In this document: piece after piece, positions 53,667 to 62,457 of the stretch
Position numbering within the stretch: position 1 is the first letter of the stretch
Layout: each line of letters starts with the position of its first letter
NCBI RefSeq assembly: GCF_900116445.1
Contig: NZ_FPBH01000010.1
Location: forward strand, 1-64,000
DNA from: Paraburkholderia aspalathi
GTDB lineage: Bacteria > Pseudomonadota > Gammaproteobacteria > Burkholderiales > Burkholderiaceae
Length of the DNA stretch: 64,000 nucleotides
Reading direction: 5' to 3'
The notes under the pieces: model-generated
Databases searched by the model: none
What the model saw: the letters and a program-made list of their open reading frames with translations, nothing else
Told to the model about the DNA's origin: nothing
Position numbers and translations under genes: made by a program

Positions 53667-54560
53667 ATGAAGGTTAAAAAAGCTGCGCTGCTGCTCGCGA
53701 CTCTCGGACTGTTTACGGTTGGCGCGCATGCGCAAGACGCTGGTACGCTCAAAAAGATCAAGGACACGGGTGTCATTTCGCTGGGGCACCGCGAATCGTC
53801 GATCCCGTTTTCGTATTACGACGACAAGCAGAATGTCATCGGCTACTCGCAGGAATTCGCGCTGAAGGTGGTGGAGGCGGTCAAGGCAAAGCTGAATATG
53901 CCTAACCTGAAGGTCAAGCTCACCCCGGTCACGTCGCAAAACCGTATTCCGCTGGTGCAAAACGGCACCGTCGACATGGAATGCGGCTCCACCACGAATA
54001 ACACCGAGCGCCAGCAACAGGCTGCGTTCTCGAACACGATTTTCGTGATCGGCACGCGCCTGATGACGAAGAAAGACTCCGGCATCAAGGACTTCGCTGA
54101 CCTGAAGGGCAAGACGGTCGTCACGACCGCCGGCACGACCTCCGAGCGCCTGCTTCGCAAGATGAATCAGGACAAGAGCATGGGCATGAACATCATCAGC
54201 GCGAAAGACCACGGCGAGTCGTTCCTGACGCTCTCCACCGGCCGCGCTGCTGCGTTCATGATGGACGACGCGCTGCTGGCTGGCGAACGCGCCAAGTCGA
54301 ACAACCCGGGCGATTTCGTGATCGTCGGCACGCCGCAATCGCATGAAGCGTACGGCTGCATGATTCGCAAGAACGATCCGGAATTCAAGAAGGTCGTCGA
54401 CGACGCGATCGCGAAGGTCGAAACCTCGGGCGAAGCCGATCAGATCTACAAGAAGTGGTTCGAATCGCCGATTCCGCCGAAGGGCCTGAACCTGGCCTTC
54501 CCGGAAAGCGACGACATCAAGGCGCTCTACAAGAGCCCGAATGACAAGGCAATCGATTAA
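53667..54560 (+). CDS. gltI: glutamate/aspartate ABC transporter substrate-binding protein
   Basis: 297-residue periplasmic binding protein. Residues 1-22 are a signal peptide ending HAQ-A. The mature part shows the family-3 binding protein order TLKKIKDTGVISLGHRESSIPFSYYDD, VTSQNRIPLVQNGTVDMECGSTTNN and FMMDDALLAGERAKS, as in E. coli GltI (302 residues). The ATG at 53667 has AAGGAG upstream. An attenuator-like hairpin separates it from gltJ. Confidence 0.94.
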   Translation: MKVKKAALLLATLGLFTVGAHAQDAGTLKKIKDTGVISLGHRESSIPFSYYDDKQNVIGYSQEFALKVVEAVKAKLNMPNLKVKLTPVTSQNRIPLVQNGTVDMECGSTTNNTERQQQAAFSNTIFVIGTRLMTKKDSGIKDFADLKGKTVVTTAGTTSERLLRKMNQDKSMGMNIISAKDHGESFLTLSTGRAAAFMMDDALLAGERAKSNNPGDFVIVGTPQSHEAYGCMIRKNDPEFKKVVDDAIAKVETSGEADQIYKKWFESPIPPKGLNLAFPESDDIKALYKSPNDKAID

Positions 54561-54589
54561 ACCTTAGCTGTTTTTTTGAAACGCTGAAC

Positions 54590-54627
54590 GAAACGGAAGG
54601 GGCCACGCGCTTCTTCCGTTTCTTTTT
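54590..54627 (+). terminator. internal attenuating terminator between gltI and gltJ
   Basis: GAAACGGAAG and CTTCCGTTTC form a 10-bp stem around a 13-base loop, followed by TTTTT, in an operon gap of 82 bases. Such sites usually let the binding protein be made in excess of the membrane parts. Confidence 0.75.
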
Positions 54628-54642
54628 GCTGGAGTCTTGGTC

Positions 54643-55383
54643 ATGTCATATCACTGGAACTGGGGCATTTTGCTGAGTCCGGTCTCCACCGGCGAGCCGA
54701 CCACCTATCTGGGCTGGCTGCTGTCCGGCTTCTGGGTGACGATTACCGTGTCGCTGTCGGCATGGGTGATCGCGCTGATCGTCGGTTCGTTGTTCGGTGT
54801 GCTGCGCACGGTGCCGAACAAATGGGCGTCGGGTATCGGCACGCTCTATGTCGCGATCTTCCGCAACATCCCGCTGATCGTGCAGTTCTTTATCTGGTAT
54901 CTGGTGATACCGGAACTGCTGCCTGCGTCGATGGGGAACTGGTACAAGCAACTGCCGCCGGGCGCGCAGTTCTTCTCGTCGTCTATTTTGTGCCTCGGGC
55001 TCTTTACCGCCGCGCGCGTGTGCGAGCAGGTGCGCTCGGGTATCAACGCATTGCCGCGCGGCCAGCGTGCCGCGGGTCTGGCGATGGGTTTCACGCAATG
55101 GCAGACGTATCGCTACGTGCTGCTGCCGGTTGCGTACCGGATCATCGTGCCGCCGCTCACCTCCGAGTTTCTGAACATCTTCAAGAACTCGGCGGTTGCG
55201 TCGACCATCGGTTTGCTGGATCTGTCGGCCCAGGCGCGCCAACTGGTCGACTATACGTCGCAGACGTATGAGTCGTTCATCGCGGTTACGCTGGCCTATG
55301 TGCTGATCAATCTGGTCGTGATGCAACTGATGCGCTGGGTCGAAGCCAAGACCCGGTTGCCCGGCTATATCGGAGGTAAGTGA
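54643..55383 (+). CDS. gltJ: glutamate/aspartate ABC transporter permease
   Basis: 246-residue inner-membrane permease of the HisMQ type. SYHWNWGILLSP, FRNIPLIVQFFIWYLVIPELLP and the cytoplasmic-loop EAA-like block GQRAAGLAMGFTQWQTYRYVLLPVAYRIIVPPL are typical. The ATG at 54643 has GGAG upstream. The stop overlaps the gltK start (TGATG). Confidence 0.94.
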   Translation: MSYHWNWGILLSPVSTGEPTTYLGWLLSGFWVTITVSLSAWVIALIVGSLFGVLRTVPNKWASGIGTLYVAIFRNIPLIVQFFIWYLVIPELLPASMGNWYKQLPPGAQFFSSSILCLGLFTAARVCEQVRSGINALPRGQRAAGLAMGFTQWQTYRYVLLPVAYRIIVPPLTSEFLNIFKNSAVASTIGLLDLSAQARQLVDYTSQTYESFIAVTLAYVLINLVVMQLMRWVEAKTRLPGYIGGK

Positions 55384-56060
55384 TGCATCATTTCGACTGG
55401 AGCGGTATTCCGGGCGCACTGCCTACGCTGTGGACCGGCGCTATCGTCACCATCAAGATCACGCTGATCGCAATCGTGATCGGCATTGTCTGGGGCACCC
55501 TTCTCGCGATCATGCGGTTGTCGCCGATCAAGCCGTTCGAATGGTTCGCCAAGGCCTACGTGACGGTGTTCCGCTCGATCCCGCTGGTGATGGTGCTGCT
55601 GTGGTTCTTCCTGATCGTGCCGCAGGTGCTGCAGAACGTGCTGGGCTTGTCGCCGGATATCGACATTCGTCTGGCATCTGCGATGGTCGCTTTCTCGCTC
55701 TTTGAGGCAGCGTACTATTCGGAGATCATCCGCGCCGGCATTCAGGCGGTGCCGCGCGGGCAGGTCAATGCAGCGTTTGCGCTCGGCATGAGCTACCCGC
55801 AGGCAATGCGCCTCATCGTGCTGCCGCAGGCGTTCCGCGCGATGGTGCCGCTGCTGCTCACCCAAGGTATCGTGCTGTTTCAGGATACGTCGCTCGTCTA
55901 CGTGATCAGCCTCGCCGACTTCTTCCGCACCGCCACGAATATTGGCGACCGTGACGGCACGAATGTTGAAATGGTACTGTTCGCGGGCGCGTGTTATTTC
56001 GTGATCTGCGTGATCGCGTCGAGCCTCGTCAAAGGTCTTCAGAAAAAGGTCGCAAGATGA
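55383..56060 (+). CDS. gltK: glutamate/aspartate ABC transporter permease
   Basis: 225-residue second permease, with FRSIPLVMVLLWFFLIVPQVL and the EAA-type block AVPRGQVNAAFALGMSYPQAMRLIVLPQAFRAMVPLL. The ATG at 55383 shares bases with the gltJ stop and has GGAGG upstream; the GTG three bases earlier is less likely. Its own stop overlaps gltL (ATGA). Confidence 0.94.
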   Translation: MHHFDWSGIPGALPTLWTGAIVTIKITLIAIVIGIVWGTLLAIMRLSPIKPFEWFAKAYVTVFRSIPLVMVLLWFFLIVPQVLQNVLGLSPDIDIRLASAMVAFSLFEAAYYSEIIRAGIQAVPRGQVNAAFALGMSYPQAMRLIVLPQAFRAMVPLLLTQGIVLFQDTSLVYVISLADFFRTATNIGDRDGTNVEMVLFAGACYFVICVIASSLVKGLQKKVAR

Positions 56061-56782
56061 TCTCTATCAAAAATGTTTCGAAGTGGTACGGTCAGTTTCA
56101 AGTGCTGACGGACTGCACGACGGAAGTCAAAAAAGGTGAAGTGGTGGTGGTGTGCGGGCCGTCGGGCTCGGGCAAATCCACGCTGATCAAAACCGTCAAC
56201 GGCCTCGAGCCGTTCCAGAAGGGCGAGATCGTCATCAACGGCCAATCGCTGACCGACAAGAAAACCAATCTGTCGAAGCTGCGTGCGAAGGTCGGCATGG
56301 TGTTCCAGCACTTTGAGCTGTTTCCGCATCTGTCGATCGTGCAGAACTTGACGCTCGCGCAGGTCAAGGTGCTCGGCCGCTCGAAGGACGAAGCCACGAC
56401 CAAGGGCTACAAGCTGCTCGATCGCGTCGGCCTGCGTGCGCATGCGGACAAGTTTCCGGGGCAATTGTCGGGCGGTCAGCAGCAGCGCGTGGCGATTGCA
56501 CGCGCGTTGTCGATGGACCCGATCGCGATGCTGTTCGACGAACCGACTTCGGCACTCGATCCGGAAATGATCAATGAAGTGCTCGACGTGATGGTCGAAC
56601 TCGCGCAGGAAGGCATGACGATGATGTGCGTCACACACGAAATGGGCTTTGCGAAGAAGGTCGCGCACCGCGTGATCTTCATGGACAAGGGCTTGATCGT
56701 GGAAGACGATAAGAAGGAAGACTTCTTCGCGAATCCGAAGTCGGATCGCGCGAAGGACTTTCTGGCGAAGATCCTGCACTGA
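56057..56782 (+). CDS. gltL: glutamate/aspartate ABC transporter ATP-binding protein
   Basis: 241-residue ATPase, the same length as E. coli GltL. Walker A GPSGSGKSTLIKT, Q-loop VFQHFELFPHLS, signature LSGGQQQRVAIARAL and Walker B AMLFDEPTSALDPE are complete. The ATG at 56057 overlaps the gltK stop, so gltJKL are translationally coupled. Confidence 0.96.
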   Translation: MISIKNVSKWYGQFQVLTDCTTEVKKGEVVVVCGPSGSGKSTLIKTVNGLEPFQKGEIVINGQSLTDKKTNLSKLRAKVGMVFQHFELFPHLSIVQNLTLAQVKVLGRSKDEATTKGYKLLDRVGLRAHADKFPGQLSGGQQQRVAIARALSMDPIAMLFDEPTSALDPEMINEVLDVMVELAQEGMTMMCVTHEMGFAKKVAHRVIFMDKGLIVEDDKKEDFFANPKSDRAKDFLAKILH

Positions 56783-56832
56783 GTTTGTGTCTGATGACGT
56801 TTCAGGCCTTCGCGAACGCCGCCCAACCCGGG

Positions 56833-57762
56833 TCAGGATTCGAAAGCGGCGGTGTCGTCTGCGGCTTCGAGGTCGAGCTCCGCGGCTGTGGCCACCGCCT
56901 CAACCGAAGCCGCAATCGTAGTCGCCGAAGCCGACGCATCCAGCGCCGGATTAAGCAGCTTCTCCAGCACCGAAGCCGGCACCGGCACATTAACCCGGCC
57001 GATCACTTCGCCATGCTGGAACATCAGCAGATCGCCCGGTTTGAAGGCGGTCCACACTTCGTTGTCGGTGAGCGGCTTGGTCGCAATCACGGCGACGCGG
57101 TCTTCCGGTGTCGTGTATTTGGCGAAATCGATCGACACGTCGGCATCGACCAGATGCGCGGTGGAGAACGGCCAGCGCCGCACGATGTAGTGCAGATGCG
57201 TCGAGCAATGCGCGAACAGCGCTTGGCCGTTCGACATCAGGAAATTGAACACGCCGAATTGCGTGATCTCGCGCGTGAGCGTTTCGAGCGCCGCGAACAG
57301 TTCTTCCAGCGGCGGCTGGCAGCCCGGAAAAGTCTTGCGCAAGCCTTGCAGCAACGCGCAGAAGGCGAGCTCGCTATCGGTTGTGCCGACGGGTTGATAG
57401 ACGCCGTTGAGCGCCGGCGAATAATCTTTCAGGTCGCCGTTGTGCGCAAAGATCCAATGACGCCCCCACAGTTCACGCATGAACGGATGGCAGTTTTCCA
57501 GCAGGATGTGCCCTTGCGTCGCTTTGCGAATATGCGCGATCGTATTCTTCGATTTGATCGGGTAGCGCTTGACCATCTCGGCGATCGGCGAGGTGGCCGA
57601 CGATTGATGGTCGATGAACAGGCGGCAGGCTTTGTCTTCGAAGAAGGCGATGCCCCAGCCGTCCGCGTGGTGATCGGTGACGCCGCCGCGCGCCGCAAAG
57701 CCGGTGAACGAGAACGTGACGTCCGTCGGCGCGGCGCAGTTCATTCCGAGAAGTTGGCACAT
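56833..57762 (-). CDS. class II glutamine amidotransferase (YafJ-like)
   Basis: 309-residue N-terminal-nucleophile amidotransferase; after removal of Met1, Cys2 is the nucleophile (MCQLLGMNC). FTGFAARGGVTDHHADGWGIAFFE, IAHIRKATQG, ENCHPFMRELWGRHWIFAHNGDL and GTTDSELAFC are the glutaminase signature. It resembles E. coli YafJ (about 255 residues) with an additional Ala-rich acidic tail of about 50 residues. The acceptor substrate is not known. It is divergent from pyrC. Confidence 0.9.
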   Translation of the reverse strand: MCQLLGMNCAAPTDVTFSFTGFAARGGVTDHHADGWGIAFFEDKACRLFIDHQSSATSPIAEMVKRYPIKSKNTIAHIRKATQGHILLENCHPFMRELWGRHWIFAHNGDLKDYSPALNGVYQPVGTTDSELAFCALLQGLRKTFPGCQPPLEELFAALETLTREITQFGVFNFLMSNGQALFAHCSTHLHYIVRRWPFSTAHLVDADVSIDFAKYTTPEDRVAVIATKPLTDNEVWTAFKPGDLLMFQHGEVIGRVNVPVPASVLEKLLNPALDASASATTIAASVEAVATAAELDLEAADDTAAFES

Positions 57763-57952
57763 GTTGCGGGTAAGCCTGTGAACGGGGCGAGCCGTTACAA
57801 TGATGATTTTCCAAGCATATCACCGAGCCAGAAGCGCCAAATAGCAAAATTGACGTGTGTTTAGGCTCCAGCGCTGCGAATTGCTGTGATTTGTACCGCT
57901 TCGAGCGCGCCGATTTGCTTTTTTTGCCGCCGAATCTCGTTCCCCTCTCGCC

Positions 57953-59032
57953 ATGACCGCTTCCAACGCCTCCCTCGATTCCGTCGACACCATCGACTCC
58001 GTTACGCTCGCCCGCCCGGACGACTGGCACCTGCACGTTCGCGACGACGAGATGCTCGCTGCTGTGCTGCCGGATACCGCGCGCCAGTTCGGCCGCGCGA
58101 TCATCATGCCTAACCTGAAGCCGCCGGTCACCACGACCGCAATGGCGCAGGCGTACCGCGAGCGCATCGTCGCGGCGATTCCGGAAGGCGCGAAGTTCGA
58201 ACCGCTGATGACGCTGTACCTGACCGACAACACGCCGCCCGACGAAATCCGCCGCGCGCGCGAAAGCGGCTTTGTGCATGGCGTGAAGCTGTACCCGGCG
58301 GGTGCCACGACCAATTCGGACGCAGGCGTTACCGACATCATGAAGTGCGCTAAAACGCTCGAGGTGATGCAGGAAACCGGCATGCCGCTGCTGGTGCACG
58401 GCGAAGTGACGGATTCATCGATCGACCTGTTCGACCGCGAGAAGGTGTTCATCGACCGCGTGATGACGCCGCTGCGCCGTGCCTTTCCGGCGCTGAAGGT
58501 GGTGTTCGAGCACATCACCACGAAAGATGCAGTCGACTACATCCGCGAAGCCGGCGTGGCGCCGGGGCTGCTAGGCGCGACGATCACCGCGCACCATCTG
58601 CTGTACAACCGCAACGCGATCTTCCAGGGCGGCATTCGCCCGCATTACTACTGCCTGCCGGTGTTGAAGCGCGAGACGCATCGCGTGGCGCTGGTCGAGG
58701 CGGCGACCTCGGGCAATCCGCGATTCTTCCTCGGCACGGATAGCGCGCCGCATCCGAAGGGTTTGAAGGAGCACGCCTGTGGCTGCGCGGGTTGCTACAC
58801 GGCACTGCATGCGCTCGAGCTCTACACGGAAGCGTTCGACAAAGCCGGCGCGCTGGACAAGCTCGAAGGTTTCGCCAGCTTCTTCGGCGCGGATTTCTAC
58901 GGTCTGCCGCGCAGCGAAGAGAAAGTCACGCTGCGTCGCGAAGAATGGACGCTGCCGGCTGAATTGCCGGTCGGCGATACGCCTGTCGTGCCGCTGCGTG
59001 GCGGTGAGTCGATCGGCTGGCGCCTCGTCTGA
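57953..59032 (+). CDS. pyrC: dihydroorotase (class II, PyrC type)
   Basis: 359-residue zinc enzyme of pyrimidine synthesis. The HLHVRD metal pair is near residue 24, the carbamylated lysine lies in HGVKLYPAGATTNSDAGV, further ligands lie in LLVHGEVTD and FEHITTKDA, and the catalytic Asp in FFLGTDSAPHP. A hydrophilic stretch of about 18 residues precedes the usual E. coli start. DUF3025 follows after 11 bases. Confidence 0.95.
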   Translation: MTASNASLDSVDTIDSVTLARPDDWHLHVRDDEMLAAVLPDTARQFGRAIIMPNLKPPVTTTAMAQAYRERIVAAIPEGAKFEPLMTLYLTDNTPPDEIRRARESGFVHGVKLYPAGATTNSDAGVTDIMKCAKTLEVMQETGMPLLVHGEVTDSSIDLFDREKVFIDRVMTPLRRAFPALKVVFEHITTKDAVDYIREAGVAPGLLGATITAHHLLYNRNAIFQGGIRPHYYCLPVLKRETHRVALVEAATSGNPRFFLGTDSAPHPKGLKEHACGCAGCYTALHALELYTEAFDKAGALDKLEGFASFFGADFYGLPRSEEKVTLRREEWTLPAELPVGDTPVVPLRGGESIGWRLV

Positions 59033-59043
59033 GGTTGCATTAG

Positions 59044-59877
59044 ATGCAGGTGCAAGAGGCGGCGCGCGTAGGCTTCGGTTTCGCCGATATCGACTGGTCG
59101 ACGCCGTGGTTCGCACAGTTCGCGGCGCGCGGCGAGCGCTGGCAGCAGGGCGCGCTGACGAGCTACGCGGCCTTGCTCGCAGAGATGAATGCCGATGCCG
59201 GCGAGATGCGGCAGGTGACAGGGCGCGGCCAGCGTCTCGCGTTCATTGCGCAGGACGATCTGCCGCCGGGCGCGGCTTACGAGGCGCACATTGCGTCGAC
59301 GGGCTGCGTGCCGACCCGCCACAACCTGCATGACTTCTTTAACGGGTCGATGTGGTTTGCGTTTCCGCGGATCAAGGCGGCGCTGAACGCGCGGCAGTCG
59401 GCGGCGATCGACGTGTTAGGCGTCGGCCCGACTCGCGGCGGCGTGCGCGATACGCTGACCTTGTTCGACGAAAACGCGTTGCTGTTCGCGAGTGCCGACC
59501 CGGCGTTGAGCGCGGCTTTGCGCGGGTTCGACTGGCAGACGCTGATGGTTGCTCATCGTGATGCCTGGGGCTCACGCTGCGAAGTGCGCTGCTTCGGCCA
59601 CGCGTTGCTGGAAAAGCTGATCGCGCCGTTCAAGGCCTGCACGGGCCACGCGTGGATCGTCGACGTGCCGTCCGAGTACTTCGAATGGGACGCTGCCGCG
59701 CGCGATGCATGGCTCGACGAGTCGGTCAGCACGGCACTCCTGAACACCGTGGATTTGACGAGTCGCGTGTTTGCGCCGCTGCCCGTACTAGGGATTCCAG
59801 GTTGGTGGGTGGAAAACGAATCGCCCGCGTTTTACGACGACACCTCCGTATTTCGTACAGGACGACGTTCGCGCTAA
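59044..59877 (+). CDS. DUF3025-family protein
   Basis: 277-residue protein of unknown function. Recognisable segments are CVPTRHNLHDFFNGSMWFAFPRIKAALNARQSAAI, VGPTRGGVRDTLTLFDENALLFA and FGHALLEKLIAPFKACTGHAWIV, which match the DUF3025 family. It is probably co-transcribed with pyrC and directly precedes rnpB. No signal peptide or membrane segment is visible. Confidence 0.85.
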   Translation: MQVQEAARVGFGFADIDWSTPWFAQFAARGERWQQGALTSYAALLAEMNADAGEMRQVTGRGQRLAFIAQDDLPPGAAYEAHIASTGCVPTRHNLHDFFNGSMWFAFPRIKAALNARQSAAIDVLGVGPTRGGVRDTLTLFDENALLFASADPALSAALRGFDWQTLMVAHRDAWGSRCEVRCFGHALLEKLIAPFKACTGHAWIVDVPSEYFEWDAAARDAWLDESVSTALLNTVDLTSRVFAPLPVLGIPGWWVENESPAFYDDTSVFRTGRRSR

Positions 59878-59902
59878 AGCCGCACCCCATTCGCCGCAGT
59901 GT

Positions 59903-59908
59903 TAAAAT
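59903..59908 (+). promoter_or_regulatory. -10 element of rnpB
   Basis: TAAAAT lies 11 bases before the first paired base of RNase P RNA, the distance expected for a -10 hexamer. No clear -35 was assigned. Confidence 0.55.
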
Positions 59909-59918
59909 GCGCCCCAGC

Positions 59919-60329
<411 letters not shown>

Positions 60330-60342
60330 CCACCCAACAAGA

Positions 60343-60379
60343 AATGCCGGCGTCCGTGTGGACGTCGGCATTTTTATTT
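60343..60379 (+). terminator. terminator after rnpB
   Basis: AATGCCGGCGTCC and GGACGTCGGCATT form a long stem (one mismatched pair) around GTGT, followed by TTTATTTT. Confidence 0.88.
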
Positions 60380-60442
60380 TGACGCGCTGGTTTGGCTCAA
60401 TGCGCGGTTATCCGCGCAGAAGCCTGGGCCGAAGCGCCGCGT

Positions 60443-60865
60443 TCAACCCGCGACGATATCGAACGAGTGCGTGAGCTCAGCGGTCTTCGCGATCATGATC
60501 GACGCCGAGCAGTATTTGTCGTGCGACAGGTTGATCGCGCGTTCCACCGTCGCCGGGTTCAGATTCTTGCCCGTCACGGTGAAGTGGAAGTGAATCTTGG
60601 TGAACACTTTCGGATCTTCGCTGGCGCGTTCGGCCTTCAGCGTCACCGAGCAGCCGGCGATTTCCTGGCGGCTTTTCTTCAGGATCATCACGACGTCGTA
60701 CGCCGTGCAGCCGCCCGTGCCGAGCAGAACCATTTCCATCGGACGCGGCGCGAGATTGCGGCCGCCGCCTTCCGGCGCGCCGTCCATCGTGACCAGATGA
60801 CCGCTGCCCGTCTCGGCCGCAAATGCCATCCCGTCTTGCCCCATCCAGCTAACTTTGCATTCCAT
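60443..60865 (-). CDS. OsmC-family protein
   Basis: 140-residue protein of the OsmC/YhfA type. PRPMEMVLLGTGGCTAYDVVMILKK carries one redox cysteine and HDKYCSASIMIAKTAELTHSF the other, giving the two-Cys arrangement of the peroxidase family. The YhfA-like form is less well characterised than Ohr or OsmC. The ATG at 60865 starts MECKVSWMG; longer in-frame extensions are not conserved in style. Confidence 0.9.
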   Translation of the reverse strand: MECKVSWMGQDGMAFAAETGSGHLVTMDGAPEGGGRNLAPRPMEMVLLGTGGCTAYDVVMILKKSRQEIAGCSVTLKAERASEDPKVFTKIHFHFTVTGKNLNPATVERAINLSHDKYCSASIMIAKTAELTHSFDIVAG

Positions 60866-61129
60866 GCTGTGCTCCACCGCGCTGCGCTTATATCGAAAAC
60901 GCATTGTAGCCCGGTGTTTGCGCGTCCGCCCGAGGGGACTTTCGCTGGAACTTATGCCCGATGACCGCTTGCGTGTTGCGGTGCGGCATGTTTCGGCGAT
61001 TCGGGAATGCCCTGACGGGTTTAGGGGTTTTACTCTAGATGATGTCTGTGTATGCAAGCCCTTAAAAGGACTTTTGTGATTGATTTTAAAAGGAATTTAT
61101 AATTTTTTGATCGGCGAGGTCGCCTGCCA

Positions 61130-61154
61130 CATTGTAAAAATGCATTTCACAATG
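61130..61154. promoter_or_regulatory. inverted repeat just upstream of the small-RNA promoter
   Basis: CATTGT and ACAATG arms separated by 13 bases end 9 bases before the -35 hexamer at 61164. The position suits an activator or repressor of the small RNA. The binding protein is unknown. Confidence 0.4.
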
Positions 61155-61163
61155 CAAATGTTC

Positions 61164-61192
61164 TTGCGTCGCACAAGGGCGCCTCATATAAT
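61164..61192 (+). promoter_or_regulatory. sigma-70 promoter of the candidate small RNA
   Basis: TTGCGT at 61164-61169 and a perfect TATAAT at 61187-61192 are separated by exactly 17 bases. Transcription would start near 61199. Confidence 0.8.
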
Positions 61193-61198
61193 CGATCC

Positions 61199-61288
61199 CA
61201 TCGGTTGCAGTAGTTCTGCAACCTCCGCTGTCTCCTCCACCTCCTCCTTTGGTGGATTAAACCCGAACCGCTCGTTCGGGTTTTTTTT
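61199..61288 (+). ncRNA. candidate small RNA with anti-Shine-Dalgarno CU-rich motifs
   Basis: About 90 nt between a near-consensus promoter and a strong terminator. Hairpin 1 is GGTTGCAG-TAGTT-CTGCAACC (61203-61223), followed by a single-stranded CU-rich linker with CTCC motifs (61224-61236). Hairpin 2 is CCACC-TCCTCCTTT-GGTGG (61237-61255), whose loop displays CCUCC, the complement of a ribosome binding site. Hairpin 3 is the terminator. Known families with exposed CCUCC loops repress or sequester many mRNAs, so the layout suggests a trans-acting regulator. No start codon with a ribosome site was seen inside. Confidence 0.75.
61259..61288 (+). terminator. terminator of the candidate small RNA
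   Basis: AACCCGAAC-CGCTC-GTTCGGGTT is a perfect 9-bp stem followed by a run of eight Ts starting at 61281. Confidence 0.92.
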
Positions 61289-61397
61289 CGCCCACAGCTT
61301 CGATCTCGCGAACGCCGGATTCGGGGCGAACGGGAAGGGCAAATGGTCAAATCTTGGTGCCGGATCGCCCGATTTCACGCCGAAACCCCCGCAAGCT

Positions 61398-61427
61398 TTG
61401 ACTCGGCGTGACAAATTCCTTTATAAT
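61398..61427 (+). promoter_or_regulatory. sigma-70 promoter of rplM-rpsI
   Basis: TTGACT at 61398-61403 and TATAAT at 61422-61427, spacer 18. The start would be near 61434, leaving a leader of about 114 bases before rplM that could hold ribosomal-protein feedback structure; none was recognised. Confidence 0.75.
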
Positions 61428-61547
61428 TCAGAGCTTTTCCGCATCCGCGCCCGCGGAGGAAGAACAGGGAGAGCCTGCACGCGCCTCGATGCGCACACTA
61501 CAAGCAGGAAAAAATACATTGGGCGCAGCAATTTTTTTGGATCGATC

Positions 61548-61976
61548 ATGAAGACGTTTTCCGCAAAAGCCCATGAGGTTACGCGTGAATGGTACGTGAT
61601 TGACGCGACGGATAAGGTTCTCGGGCGTGTCGCCAGCGAAGTGGCACACCGTCTTCGCGGCAAGCACAAGCCTGAATTCACTCCGCACGTCGACACCGGT
61701 GATTTCATCATCGTTATCAACGCCGGCAAGCTGAAGGTCACGGGCAACAAGGCTACTGACAAGAAGTACTACCGTCACTCGGGTTACCCGGGCGGTATTT
61801 ATGAAACGACGTTCGGCAAGATGCAAGAACGCTTCCCGGGCCGTGCGCTCGAGAAAGCGGTTAAGGGCATGCTGCCGAAGGGCCCGCTCGGCTACGCGAT
61901 GATCAAGAAGCTGAAGGTCTACGCTGAAGCAACGCATCCGCATTCGGCACAACAGCCGAAAGCGCTCGAGATCTAA
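61548..61976 (+). CDS. rplM: 50S ribosomal protein L13
   Basis: 142-residue ribosomal protein, the same length as in E. coli. KTFSAKAHEVTREWYVIDATDKVLGR at the start, NAGKLKVTGNKATDKKYYRHSGYPGG, and AVKGMLPKGPLGYAMIKKLKVY mark L13. The ATG at 61548 is the family start; the long in-frame extension upstream crosses the small-RNA terminator and is rejected. rpsI follows after 11 bases in the standard operon. Confidence 0.98.
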   Translation: MKTFSAKAHEVTREWYVIDATDKVLGRVASEVAHRLRGKHKPEFTPHVDTGDFIIVINAGKLKVTGNKATDKKYYRHSGYPGGIYETTFGKMQERFPGRALEKAVKGMLPKGPLGYAMIKKLKVYAEATHPHSAQQPKALEI

Positions 61977-61987
61977 GGGGAGCCCAC

Positions 61988-62380
61988 ATGATCGGTAACT
62001 GGAATTACGGCACGGGCCGCCGCAAGAGCGCCGTCGCACGCGTCTTCATCAAGGCTGGCAAGGGCGAGATCATTGTAAACGGCAAGCCTATCGCCGATTA
62101 CTTCTCGCGCGAAACGTCGCTGATGATCGTGCGTCAGCCGCTGGAACTCACGAACCACGGCGTCACGTTCGACATCAAAGTCAACGTGAACGGTGGCGGT
62201 GAAACGGGTCAAGCCGGTGCGGTTCGCCACGGCATCACCCGCGCGCTGATGGATTACGACGCAACGCTGAAGCCGGAACTGTCGAAGGCTGGCTTCGTTA
62301 CGCGTGACGCTCGTGAAGTCGAACGTAAGAAGGTCGGCTTCCACAAGGCACGTCGCCGGAAGCAATTCTCGAAGCGTTAA
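61988..62380 (+). CDS. rpsI: 30S ribosomal protein S9
   Basis: 130-residue ribosomal protein. WNYGTGRRKSAVARVF at the start, GGGETGQAGAVRHGITRAL in the middle and the basic C-terminus ending RRRKQFSKR, which reaches the P-site tRNA, are all typical. AGGGGAG lies upstream of the ATG. Confidence 0.98.
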   Translation: MIGNWNYGTGRRKSAVARVFIKAGKGEIIVNGKPIADYFSRETSLMIVRQPLELTNHGVTFDIKVNVNGGGETGQAGAVRHGITRALMDYDATLKPELSKAGFVTRDAREVERKKVGFHKARRRKQFSKR

Positions 62381-62420
62381 TCGCTTCGTGTGCAATCCGG
62401 CTTTCGGGCTGGAATGCTGC

Positions 62421-62457
62421 AAAAGCCGCCAACGCTTTCGCGAAGGCGGCTTTTTTT
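62421..62457 (+). terminator. terminator of rplM-rpsI
   Basis: AAAGCCGCC and GGCGGCTTT form a 9-bp stem around AACGCTTTCGCGAA, followed by further Ts. Confidence 0.9.

Larger units (their letters stand above)
60866..61547. other. intergenic region between the OsmC gene and rplM
   Basis: About 680 bases without a protein gene. It holds, in order on the plus strand: an AT-rich part (61070-61110), an inverted repeat (61130-61154), a strong promoter, a candidate small RNA with terminator (61164-61288), then the rplM promoter (61398-61427) and its leader of about 114 bases. Confidence 0.8.

Noticed and set aside
61080..61547. Long N-terminal extension of rplM
   Set aside because: L13 is 142 residues; the extension crosses a perfect terminator, the rplM promoter and the small-RNA candidate.
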